64,000 nucleotides of DNA from JAJPHF01 sp035293805 (lineage in GTDB: Bacteria; Chloroflexota; UBA6077; JAJPHF01), in the NCBI GenBank assembly GCA_035293805.1, contig DATGMD010000031.1, forward strand, positions 205,411 to 269,410. Direction: 5' to 3'. A program made the position numbers and the translations under genes. Every line of letters starts with the position of its first letter. Position 1 is the first letter of the stretch. A model generated the notes under the pieces. The model was not told the DNA's origin, did not search any database, and saw only the letters and a program-made list of their open reading frames with translations. Positions 8,839-16,590 of this stretch are shown here, piece after piece.

Positions 8839-9914
8839 CGGCCTAGCGGCTCGGGAGCATAGCGCGCGGCCACGAGCGGCGGCCCGGCCGCTGCCAGGCG
8901 CGCGCGCAGGGCGGCGTCGGCGCGCAGCCGTAGTAGGGCGGCGGCCAGCGCGTCCGCGTCGGCCGGGGCGCAGAGCAGCGCGCTCTCGCCGTCCGTCAGC
9001 AGCTCGCGGGCGGCCGGCGAGTCGCGCGTCACCACGGGGCGGCCGGCGGCGAGCGCCAGCAGCGCCTTCGCCGGCACCACGCGCGCCGCCTTCGGTGAGC
9101 CGCCGAACACGCCGAGGCAGACGTGCGCCGGCGCCAGGTAGCGCGCGACGAGCGCCTCTTCGCTCAGCCACTCGCGGGCGAGTCGCACGTTGGCCAGGCC
9201 CCACTCCCGGACCCGCGCGACGGTGGCCGCGTACTCCTGGCCGTCGCCCACGAGCGTGAAGCGGACGTCGGGGAGGCCTCGCAGGTGGCGCGCGGCGCCC
9301 AGCACGTATTCCAGGCCGTGCAGCGGGATGTAGCCGCCGTAGTAGACGACCTCGAAGCCCTCGGCGGGCGGCGGGGGCAGCGGCGGGCGCGGCCAGGCGC
9401 CCATCGGTACGACGGCCAGGCGCGCGGCCGGCACGCCGAGGGCGCGCGCGAAGTAGGCGGCGTGGGCGCGCGTGTCCGCCAGCACGCGGTCGGCGCGGCG
9501 ACAGGCCAGCCGGTCGAGCAGGCGGGCGGCCTGCCAGCGCGGCGAGTGCCGCCCCGCGAGGCCGCGGTCCTCGACCGTCTCGGCCAGCGACAGGAAGGCG
9601 TCGAGCACGACCGGACGGCCCGCGCGCCGCGCCAGGCGGTTGGCGAGCAGCACGTCGAGGTGACCGGCGTAGCCCACGACGAGCGCGTCGTAGCCGCCGA
9701 TCCGGCGGTGGCGAGCCAGCAGGACGCGCCAGGCCGCCGCCAGCCGCCGCGGGACGGCGTGCGGAGTGCGCGCGGCGGCGAGCTTGTCGGCGGTGCCACG
9801 CCACAGCGGCGCGCGGCACTCGACCACCTCAGCGCCCGCGGCGCGCAGCCCGGCCAGCAGCAGGGCGTTGCGCGCGAAGGCGGGGTCGTAGGTGCCGAAG
9901 TAGCAGACGCGCAC
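8766..9914 (-). CDS. Glycosyltransferase family 4
   Basis: This 382-residue cytoplasmic protein is a GT-B fold glycosyltransferase of family 4, using a nucleotide sugar to extend a glycan. The C-terminal donor domain shows VVYYGGYIPLHGLEYVLGAA, FTLVGDGQEY, and the E-x7-E-like region around SPAARELLTDGESALL. The N-terminal acceptor domain begins with VRVCYFGTYD. The GTG start is preceded by GAGGCGAGC. Its last 24 codons are antisense to the end of the PhzF gene. It fits with the methyltransferases and GT39-like genes nearby in glycan assembly. Confidence 0.85.
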   Translation of the reverse strand: MRVCYFGTYDPAFARNALLLAGLRAAGAEVVECRAPLWRGTADKLAAARTPHAVPRRLAAAWRVLLARHRRIGGYDALVVGYAGHLDVLLANRLARRAGRPVVLDAFLSLAETVEDRGLAGRHSPRWQAARLLDRLACRRADRVLADTRAHAAYFARALGVPAARLAVVPMGAWPRPPLPPPPAEGFEVVYYGGYIPLHGLEYVLGAARHLRGLPDVRFTLVGDGQEYAATVARVREWGLANVRLAREWLSEEALVARYLAPAHVCLGVFGGSPKAARVVPAKALLALAAGRPVVTRDSPAARELLTDGESALLCAPADADALAAALLRLRADAALRARLAAAGPPLVAARYAPEPLGRQLLGILAEAASSPRSTVTACPPR

Positions 9915-9953
9915 GCTCGCCTCGCGCGCCGGCGGACCGTGTGTGCCCGGCGG

Positions 9954-10670
9954 CTACTGGCTGACCGCGCCGGGCGGCTCGGTGATGCTGATCGAGGCGT
10001 TGTGGTTCATGTACGTCCAGGTGGCCTCGTAGCGTTGGAGCAGCGGCTTGCCCGTCGTCGGGTCGGCGGGGTCTTGCCGCGTGCCGCGTGTCTCGCGCTT
10101 CAGGAAGTAGTTGGTGTCGGGGTCGATCCAGAGCTTAGTCTGGAAGTCCCAGCCGGCGTTGCGCTGCTGCGCGTCGCCCTCATGGCGGATGAGCAGGATG
10201 CGGGCGGGGCGGCCGTCGATCTGGTCCACGCCCACCCACGACGTGGCCTGCACGCCGGTGAACATGAAGCTGTCGCCCGGCCACACGAAGTTGTCCGTCG
10301 CCGGCTGGGCCTGCCATGGCCCGTCGGCGCCGACCTTCTTGAAGAAGCGCGTCCCGAGCGTGACCGTCTCGCCGGTCACCACGTCCGTCGGGCCGCGCCC
10401 CTCAAAATGCTCGTAGCGCTCGTCGGGCGCCACGTAGGCGCGCTCCACGTCGGCGCCCAGGAACATCTGGTCGTTGCGATACGTGCGGCTGCTGAACTTC
10501 TCGCGCATCGACGTGAGCTGGCTCATCGCGGCGGACGCCGCGCTCAGCGCCGCGTCGGGCGCGGGCCAGCTGGACGTATCGGGTGCGGCCGAGGCGCCGA
10601 CGGGCAGCGTCGGCGGCGTACAGGCCACGGCGGCGAGCAGACAGAGCGGGATCAGCCAGGCGCGCGGCAT
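9954..10670 (-). CDS. Secreted lipoprotein, possibly LolA/LppX-like
   Basis: This 238-residue protein starts with a lipoprotein signal peptide ending in LLAAVAC, so Cys17 should be lipidated and the protein anchored outside the membrane. The mature part is beta-rich, with TYRNDQMFLGADVERAY and DPDTNYFLKRETRGTRQDP; this resembles the half-barrel lipoprotein group (LolA/LppX) used to carry lipids, but the similarity is weak. GGAGG lies 5 bases before the ATG, and a TATAAT hexamer on the same strand lies at 10702-10707. A related design recurs in the lipoprotein at 33902-34630. Confidence 0.65.
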   Translation of the reverse strand: MPRAWLIPLCLLAAVACTPPTLPVGASAAPDTSSWPAPDAALSAASAAMSQLTSMREKFSSRTYRNDQMFLGADVERAYVAPDERYEHFEGRGPTDVVTGETVTLGTRFFKKVGADGPWQAQPATDNFVWPGDSFMFTGVQATSWVGVDQIDGRPARILLIRHEGDAQQRNAGWDFQTKLWIDPDTNYFLKRETRGTRQDPADPTTGKPLLQRYEATWTYMNHNASISITEPPGAVSQ

Positions 10671-10701
10671 GAGGTCCTCCTGGTGGAGCGTCCGGGCGGG
10701 G

Positions 10702-10707
10702 ATTATA
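10702..10707 (-). promoter_or_regulatory. -10 element for the lipoprotein gene
   Basis: A perfect TATAAT on the minus strand lies 32 bases upstream of the lipoprotein ATG, giving a leader of about 25 bases that holds the GGAGG ribosome site. No good -35 hexamer is visible. Confidence 0.4.
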
Positions 10708-10856
10708 GCCGAATCTCGCGGCGCTCGCGAAAACGCCCCGCCCGGCCCCCACGCCCGCCGCGCCGGTCGCGCGTCCGCGTCGCCCCGATCGCTTTGCGCG
10801 GTGGGGAGGCGCGGGTTAGAACAGTCGGGCGCGACGAAGCGGCGTGAGGAGGAGCG

Positions 10857-12608
10857 GTGGCGCGGTCCGCGACGAGCAGCCGTCCGGCCCGCGGCCTCGC
10901 CGGCACCTGGCCGCGCCGCGCTGGCCTCGCGCTGCTCCTTGGCGTCCTCGTGGTGATCGCCTACGGCCCGGCCGTGCCCAGCTTCTTCGTGTCCGACGAC
11001 CTCGACATGCTGTCCGGCGATGCCAGCGACCTCTTCTCTCCTGCCTCGGGCTTCGGCCGCTTCATGCCGCTCGCCGCCGCCATCCACCACGCCGCAGCCC
11101 TCACCTTCGGGCTCAACCCCCTACCGGCGCACACGTTTCAGCTTGCTCTGCACGCTGCCTGCGCCGTGCTCGTGTACCTGCTCGTGCGGCAGCTAGCCGC
11201 GAGTCCGACGCGCGGGGGCAGTTGGCAGGCCACCCCGGTCGCCCTCACGGCCGCGCTGCTGTTCGCCCTGTACCCGCGGCACCACCAGGTGGTGATGTGG
11301 TTCGGCGCCGTCTCGATCGGCGCGGCGGCGGCGCTGGCGCTGGCGACGGCCGTGCTGTTCCTGCATGCGTGGCGAAGCCACGACGCGCGCGCCGGCTGGG
11401 CCGCCGCGGTCACCTACACGGCCGCGCTGCTCGCCCACGAGTCGGCCGTCGTGCTGCCGCTGCTCCTCGTCGCGCTGGCGCTCTACGAGCGGGCGAGGGG
11501 CCGCACCACGCCGCTCGCGGCCCAGCCTCCGGCCGAAGCGGCCCTGGCGCCGGACGGTGCGCCGCGCCGCTCGACCAGCGCGCCTCCGTACCCGACCCTC
11601 GTCGCCGGCCCGCGTGTCGCCGCCGCGCGGCTGCGCGCCCGGCTCGGCGCCCTGCCCGGCTGGCTGTGGGCGCTGCCGCTCGCCAGCGTGGCGCACCTCG
11701 GGCTGCTTGCCTGGGCCTACCGCGCGCGCGCCGCGGCCTACCCTGACAGCGGCTATCGCTTTCTCGGCCTGGGCGGCGATCTGGTGATCGCCCCGCTGCG
11801 CTACGCCGCGCAGCTCGTCGTGCCCCCGCCGTGGACCGAGAGCCTGGCGCTCGGCGTCGTGGGGCTCGCGCTGGGGGGGCTCGCGCTGGTCGCCGCCGGC
11901 TGCTGGGCCTGGCGTGACGATGCGACGGTGCGGCTGGGGCTCGCCTGGGCCGCGCTCGCGGGCGCGCCGTTCGTCCTGTTCGGCGTCTACGGCGTCGCCG
12001 ACCGGTACTACTACCTGCCGTCCGTGGGCCTGGCCCTGGCGCTCGCGGTCGCGCTCGGGCGGCTGGGGTGGTGGCGCCTGCCGCTCGTGGCCGCCTACGC
12101 GGTGGTGGCGGTGGTGCTGCTCTTCCAGGTGGCGGGGGAGTGGCGGCTGGCCGGCGCCCGCGTGCGCGCCACGATGGACTACCTCGCCGCCTGGGCGGCC
12201 GCCGCGCCGCCAGGGTCCCCTGAGGCGGCGGCGTTCGTCGGGGTGCCGTTCAAGCGCGGCGAGCGGTGGCCGGGCAGTCAGGTGTACATCTTCTCGACGG
12301 GGCTGGTCGGTGCGGCGCACCTGGCGACGGGGTGGCCTGGGCTGCGCGTGTCCTACGTGTTCGCCGACGAGCACCCCGCGCTCGGGGCCTGGCTCGCCGC
12401 GCTGCCGGCCGCGCCCGGCCCGCCCGGCCTCGCCCTGTTCGCCCTGGACGCCACGCCGCCCGTCGATCGCTCGAACGTCCTCGGCAGCGCGCTGCCCACC
12501 CTGAGCGAGCTGCGCTGGCGAGGGGCCTCCCGCACGCCGATCGATTGGGCCAGCTACCTGGCGGCGACCGAGACGAACGGGTTAGTGCGGCGCTCTACTG
12601 ACAGGTAA
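10857..12608 (+). CDS. Polytopic membrane protein, GT39-like glycosyltransferase candidate
   Basis: This 583-residue protein has about twelve hydrophobic segments and an N-terminal SFFVSDDLDML acidic motif followed by FGRFMPLAAAIHH. This matches the layout of bacterial O-mannosyl/oligosaccharyl transferase-like proteins, in which a DD/DE pair in the first outer loop is catalytic. The C-terminal 150 residues are soluble and probably extracytoplasmic. AGGAGGAG precedes the GTG start. Its end overlaps the convergent secreted-protein gene by 14 bases. The acceptor is unknown. Confidence 0.6.
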   Translation: MARSATSSRPARGLAGTWPRRAGLALLLGVLVVIAYGPAVPSFFVSDDLDMLSGDASDLFSPASGFGRFMPLAAAIHHAAALTFGLNPLPAHTFQLALHAACAVLVYLLVRQLAASPTRGGSWQATPVALTAALLFALYPRHHQVVMWFGAVSIGAAAALALATAVLFLHAWRSHDARAGWAAAVTYTAALLAHESAVVLPLLLVALALYERARGRTTPLAAQPPAEAALAPDGAPRRSTSAPPYPTLVAGPRVAAARLRARLGALPGWLWALPLASVAHLGLLAWAYRARAAAYPDSGYRFLGLGGDLVIAPLRYAAQLVVPPPWTESLALGVVGLALGGLALVAAGCWAWRDDATVRLGLAWAALAGAPFVLFGVYGVADRYYYLPSVGLALALAVALGRLGWWRLPLVAAYAVVAVVLLFQVAGEWRLAGARVRATMDYLAAWAAAAPPGSPEAAAFVGVPFKRGERWPGSQVYIFSTGLVGAAHLATGWPGLRVSYVFADEHPALGAWLAALPAAPGPPGLALFALDATPPVDRSNVLGSALPTLSELRWRGASRTPIDWASYLAATETNGLVRRSTDR

Positions 12609-13158
12609 GGCTAGTAGTGTCCGCGCGCGCCTGGCCGGAGCAGTTCACCGGTAGCTCGGCGCCGTCGTTGCTGCGGAGCGTGCCGACCAGCGACTGGGTG
12701 TTCCCGACTGTCCGCGTCGAGAGCACGCCCTGGAAGATCGCCTCGCTGCCCATGCGGCCGGGCGGCGGCATGAAGGCCGTGCTCGTCTGTGGGCGCCCAT
12801 CGGCGGACAGCAGCGAGAGGGCCGAGCCGGTCTCCAGGTCGGCGCAGTACAGGTACGAGCCGGCCGACTGGCAGTACGCCTGGCCCGACGCGAACGGCGT
12901 CGCGTGGCTCAGCGCGTAGGGGGCGCCGGAGTAGTAGAGAAGCGGCATGTAGCCGCCGTAGAGCGCCGTCGAGTCCTCGGGCGTCGCGGGGCTCTGGGCG
13001 GTCAGCGCGCGGGGGTAGCTGTAGGCGTTGCGAGTGTAGTCGTAGCCCGCACCGTAGCCATACGTGCCGTAGGCTGGCCACTGCTGCGCGGCCGCCGGCG
13101 CCACCACCGTCAGCGCGAGCGCCAGTCCTGCCAGGGCGCCGCCGAGTCGTCCGCGCAT
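12595..13158 (-). CDS. Secreted protein of unknown function
   Basis: This 187-residue protein has a clear Sec signal peptide (MRGRLGGALAGLALALTVV) with likely cleavage after APAAA. The mature N-terminus is tyrosine- and glycine-rich (YGTYGYGAGYDYTRN). Four cysteines in the C-terminal half (AYCQSAGSYLYCAD, VNCSG and a Cys two residues from the end) could form two disulfides. GGGAGG lies 5 bases before the ATG and a good promoter lies upstream. No family is recognised. Confidence 0.7.
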   Translation of the reverse strand: MRGRLGGALAGLALALTVVAPAAAQQWPAYGTYGYGAGYDYTRNAYSYPRALTAQSPATPEDSTALYGGYMPLLYYSGAPYALSHATPFASGQAYCQSAGSYLYCADLETGSALSLLSADGRPQTSTAFMPPPGRMGSEAIFQGVLSTRTVGNTQSLVGTLRSNDGAELPVNCSGQARADTTSLTCQ

Positions 13159-13190
13159 GGGAGCCTCCCTCGGTCCGGAATTCTAGTCTG

Positions 13191-13220
13191 AGAATAAGCC
13201 GCGGGCTGATGCGCTGTCAA
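13191..13220 (-). promoter_or_regulatory. Sigma70-type promoter for the secreted-protein gene
   Basis: On the minus strand a perfect TTGACA (13215-13220) and TATTCT (13191-13196) are separated by 18 bases. Predicted transcription starts near 13184, giving a 5' leader of about 26 bases. Confidence 0.6.
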
Positions 13221-13251
13221 TTTAGCCTGCCCGTGTCGTGAGGGCGGGCCG

Positions 13252-13257
13252 TATAAT
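13252..13257 (+). promoter_or_regulatory. -10 element for the alcohol dehydrogenase gene
   Basis: A perfect TATAAT lies about 90 bases upstream of the dehydrogenase start and about 30 bases from the divergent promoter for the secreted protein. No convincing -35 hexamer is seen. Confidence 0.35.
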
Positions 13258-13346
13258 TCCCGGCAACTGCAACACCCGGCTCCCGTGGGCGCCGCGCCGC
13301 GACGGCGCCACGGTGACGGCGCGGCAGCCGGGGAGCGAGGTCGGGC

Positions 13347-14387
13347 GTGGTGGCGGGCGGCATGAGGGCAATGGTCGTGCGCGCGTTCGGTGGCCCCGAG
13401 CGCATCGTGCTCGAGGAGCGCGAGCGTCCGGCGCCGAGGCCGGGCGAGGCGCTAGTGCGTGTGGCCGCGTGCGGCGTGTGCCACCACGACGTGCTCGACC
13501 GCAAGGGGCTGCTGCCCAGCGCGCGACTGCCCCAGATCCTCGGCCACGAGATCGCCGGCACGGTGGAGCGCGTGGGCGAGGGCGTCGACGCCCTGGCCCC
13601 CGGCGATCCGGTCGCGGTCTACGTCCGGACGGCCTGTGGGCGCTGCGCCGACTGCCTGGCGGGGCGCCAGGACCGCTGCCGGCACTCGCGCCTGCGCGGC
13701 TCGGGGGCGGACGGCGGCTACGCCGAGTACGTGCTCGCGGCGGCGCACAACCTGCTGCCCGTTCCGCCCGCCACGTCGCTCGTGGACGCGGCGCTGGCCG
13801 CCTGCCCCATCGGGGCTAGCCTGCAGGCACTGCGCGCCGCGGCCGTGGGGCTGGGCGACGTGGTACTGATCACCGGCGCGAGCGGCGGGCTGGGCCTGCA
13901 CCAGATCCAGCTAGCGCGTCTGTGCGGCGCCGACGTGATCGCCGTCACTAGCTCCGAGGCGAAGGTCGCCGCGCTGCGCCAGGCGGGCGCGGCCGAGGTG
14001 GTGCTGGCGCCCGACCTGCAGTTCAGTGCCCGCGTCTGGGCGCTGACCGCGAAGCAGGGCGTCAGCGTGGTCCTGGACAACGTTGTGAGCACCACGCTGC
14101 GCGAAAGCCTGCGCAGCCTGGGCCAGAACGGGCGCCTGGTCGTCATGGGCAACGTGGACGTCACGCCGGTCCCGGTCGATCCAGGCCTGCTGATCGGCCG
14201 GCGGCTGCACCTGATGGGCTCCAGCGTGTGTACGCCGCGCGACCTGCGCGCGGCGCTCGACCTCCTCGCCCGCGGCAAGGTGCGCTCCGTGATCGACTCG
14301 GTCTATCCCTTTCCCGAGGCCGCGGCCGCCCACCGCCGCCTCGAGGAGCGCGGCGTCTTCGGGCGTGTCGTGCTCTCGGGCTGGTGA
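13347..14387 (+). CDS. Zinc-dependent alcohol dehydrogenase (MDR family)
   Basis: This 346-residue medium-chain dehydrogenase/reductase oxidises an alcohol or reduces an aldehyde with NAD(P). The catalytic zinc ligands are in AACGVCHHD and GHEIAG, and the structural zinc is held by four cysteines in CGRCADCLAGRQDRC. The nucleotide-binding loop GASGGLGLHQIQLA is intact. The GTG at 13347 has GAGG 6 bases before it; internal ATG codons at 13362 and 13371 are alternatives. The next gene (DUF456) follows after 16 bases. Substrate specificity cannot be assigned. Confidence 0.9.
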   Translation: MVAGGMRAMVVRAFGGPERIVLEERERPAPRPGEALVRVAACGVCHHDVLDRKGLLPSARLPQILGHEIAGTVERVGEGVDALAPGDPVAVYVRTACGRCADCLAGRQDRCRHSRLRGSGADGGYAEYVLAAAHNLLPVPPATSLVDAALAACPIGASLQALRAAAVGLGDVVLITGASGGLGLHQIQLARLCGADVIAVTSSEAKVAALRQAGAAEVVLAPDLQFSARVWALTAKQGVSVVLDNVVSTTLRESLRSLGQNGRLVVMGNVDVTPVPVDPGLLIGRRLHLMGSSVCTPRDLRAALDLLARGKVRSVIDSVYPFPEAAAAHRRLEERGVFGRVVLSGW

Positions 14388-14403
14388 GGAGGCAACGGCG
14401 CCC

Positions 14404-14889
14404 GTGGACCAATCGCTCGTGCTCGTGCTGACGCTGGCGTTGATGGCCGTGGGCCTCGTCGGCACCGTGGTGCCCGTGCTACCTGGCATCATCCTGGTCT
14501 TTGGGGCGACGCTGCTCTACGCGCTCGCGACGGGCTTCGAGCGGGTAGGCGTGGGGCACCTGCTGCTGTTCGGCGCCCTCACCGTCCTCGCGCTCTCGCT
14601 GAGCTTCGCCTCCCACGCGCTGGGCGCGCGGGCGTTCGGCGCGACGCGCTGGGGCGTGCTGGGCGCCGCGGTCGGCCTGCTGATCGGCGTGCTGGTCGCC
14701 GGCCCCGTCGGGCTGCTGCTCGGGCCGCTGCTGGGCGCGGTGGCCTTGGAGGCGCTGAGCGGCCAGCCGCTGCGCCAGGCCGGGCGCAGCGGCCTGGGGG
14801 CGCTGGTGGGCTTCCTTCTCGGGACAGCTGCCGAACTGGCGCTGGCGCTGGTCATCGTCATCAGCTTCGTGCGCCTCACGCTCGCCTGA
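14404..14889 (+). CDS. DUF456 family membrane protein
   Basis: This 161-residue protein is almost entirely hydrophobic with Gly-rich helices, matching DUF456: the N-terminal helix VGLVGTVVPVLPGIILVFGA is the family signature. The GTG at 14404 has GAGGAGG at 14386-14392. It lies between the dehydrogenase and the DedA-like gene with short gaps and is probably in one transcript with them. Function is not established; Gly-zipper helices suggest a multimeric membrane assembly. Confidence 0.8.
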   Translation: MDQSLVLVLTLALMAVGLVGTVVPVLPGIILVFGATLLYALATGFERVGVGHLLLFGALTVLALSLSFASHALGARAFGATRWGVLGAAVGLLIGVLVAGPVGLLLGPLLGAVALEALSGQPLRQAGRSGLGALVGFLLGTAAELALALVIVISFVRLTLA

Positions 14890-14902
14890 TCCGGAGCGCC
14901 TT

Positions 14903-16048
14903 GTGGACGCCGTGGCCGAGTGGGGCCTGCACCTACTGAACGAACACGCCGAGTGGGCGCTGTTCCTCGTGCTGCTGCTCGAGGAGAGCGGCATCCCGTT
15001 GCCGCTGCCCGGCGACCTGGTGATGATGTTGGCGGGCGTGCGCGTCGCCCAGGGCCGCACCAACCCGCTGCTCGCCATCTTCCTCATGGAGAGCGCCACC
15101 CTCATCGGGTCGTCGGCGCTCTACTGGCTGGCCCGGCGTGGCGGCCGGCCGGTGCTCTATCGCTATGGCAAGTTCCTCCACCTGGAGCTAGACAAGCTGG
15201 AGCGCGCCGAGGACTTCCTGCGCCGCCACGGGCGCCTGGCCATCGTGGCCGGGCGGGTGATCCCCGGCCTGCGCATCCCGACCACCCTCGCCTCCGGTGT
15301 CTTCGGCGTGCCCTACTTGACGTTTCTGCCCCCCCTGGCCCTCGGGGCCAGCATCTACATTCTGTTCTTCTTCTTCCTCGGGCTGACCGCGGGGCCGGGC
15401 GTGGTGCGCGCGCTCGAAGGCCCGCACTTCCCGCTCCGCACCCTCGCCGACCTCGCCGGCGTGGGCCTCGCCGTCGCGGCCTACATCATCATCCGCCGCC
15501 GCGCCCACCTGGTCACCGCCGTCCACGCGATGCCCGAGCGCAAGCGCATCGAAACCGCGCTGATGGCCGGCCTGTTCGCCACGGCCACCATGTCGCTCGT
15601 CCTCGACCTCCTGATCAACACCCTGGCGACGGTCGGCCACACGACGCCGGCGGCAGCCCTCTTCGAGCTGGCGCGGGCCTTTGCGCGCCACTACGGCGTC
15701 CGCCCCGCGGTGGAGGTGCTCGTCGCCGCGATCGCGCTCTACGTGGTGTTGCAGCTCCTCTGGGCCGTGGCCTACAGTCACGTCGAGCGGTGGCTGCCCG
15801 AGCCCGACTGGCTCGGCGGCCTGCTCTTCGCGCTGATGCCGCTCGCGTTCTCCCTCTGGGTCGTGCTGCCGGCGCTCGGGGCGGGGGTGGCGGGGCTGTC
15901 GCTCGGCATGGGACTGGTGCCACTGGGCGGGGAGGTGATCCGCAACGGCATCTTCGGCTGGGCGCTCAGCACGTCCTACACCCTGCTGACCCGGGCGCGC
16001 GCCGCGCCACGCAAGAGCAAGGCCCCGGTGGCCCAGCAGCCGGTCTGA
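14903..16048 (+). CDS. DedA family membrane protein with an extra C-terminal membrane domain
   Basis: The N-terminal half (about residues 1-200) is a DedA/SNARE-associated (VTT) domain: it has the acidic motif LLEESGIPLPLPGD and the conserved AGRVIPGLRIPTTLASG segment. DedA proteins support lipid-carrier recycling and membrane homeostasis. Residues 210-381 form a second, unrelated block of about four membrane helices that typical DedA proteins of about 200 residues lack. GGAG lies 6 bases before the GTG start. This looks like a fusion. Confidence 0.82.
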   Translation: MDAVAEWGLHLLNEHAEWALFLVLLLEESGIPLPLPGDLVMMLAGVRVAQGRTNPLLAIFLMESATLIGSSALYWLARRGGRPVLYRYGKFLHLELDKLERAEDFLRRHGRLAIVAGRVIPGLRIPTTLASGVFGVPYLTFLPPLALGASIYILFFFFLGLTAGPGVVRALEGPHFPLRTLADLAGVGLAVAAYIIIRRRAHLVTAVHAMPERKRIETALMAGLFATATMSLVLDLLINTLATVGHTTPAAALFELARAFARHYGVRPAVEVLVAAIALYVVLQLLWAVAYSHVERWLPEPDWLGGLLFALMPLAFSLWVVLPALGAGVAGLSLGMGLVPLGGEVIRNGIFGWALSTSYTLLTRARAAPRKSKAPVAQQPV

Positions 16049-16590
16049 GCCTGGCGGGTGGGCCGCTGGGGCCCATCCCGGACCGGATTGCCCGGCGAAC
16101 GAAAGGTGCGAAAACTCGGGGCGCCGCCCCTTGGTGGTTCCCCTGGCGATTTGTTAACATATTGTCAGCAGACGGTTAGCAACTGAATTTTACAGTTTAC
16201 TTGGAAGTCGCCCCCCTCCTTCCAGCGGGAAAGGGCCCGTGCCGGGGTTCCGGTGCGTGGCCCTTTCTCGTGTCTTGAGCCGCCCCAACCGCTTGCTTTT
16301 GGCGGCGCGATAGGTACACTGAATCCTAGACTTCCGGGCCGCGACGCGCCCGGCGCACCGCGGGGCCGGCCGCCCCTTGCCGCGACGCCAGCGCGTTCGA
16401 CAGAATGAGGGCTGGACGCGGCGCGCACCCCTGAGGCGTCCCAGCGGCCCAGCCCAGCCTGCGGCCGCGCTCGCGGCCGGCTCGTCGCCACGGGGGCGAC
16501 GAGCCACGCCCGGACGACGCGCCCGGCGGCGGGGATGCCGCCACTACGCTGACACCCCGCCGCGCTGGCGGAGATTGCGGAGGATCGATC
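16049..16590. other. Long non-coding gap upstream of the ThDP enzyme gene
   Basis: This 542-base gap holds no convincing gene. It has an unusually AT-rich patch at about 16150-16200, a strong nested hairpin (16229-16267), and a strong GCGGAGG ribosome site (16577-16583) for the ThDP gene. The size and the structured leader would fit an attenuated or riboswitch-like 5' UTR, but no known riboswitch class is recognised. Confidence 0.4.
16229..16267. terminator. Nested hairpin, possible terminator or leader structure
   Basis: GAAAGGGCC (16229-16237) pairs perfectly with GGCCCTTTC (16259-16267), and the loop holds a second stem, CCGG-GGTT-CCGG. No U-run follows on the plus strand, so it may be a DedA-operon 3' structure or a leader element of the ThDP gene. 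Confidence 0.4.

Noticed and set aside
16229..16267. TPP riboswitch before the ThDP gene
   Set aside because: The conserved CUGAGA and ACCUGAUC-type TPP elements are not visible in the leader.
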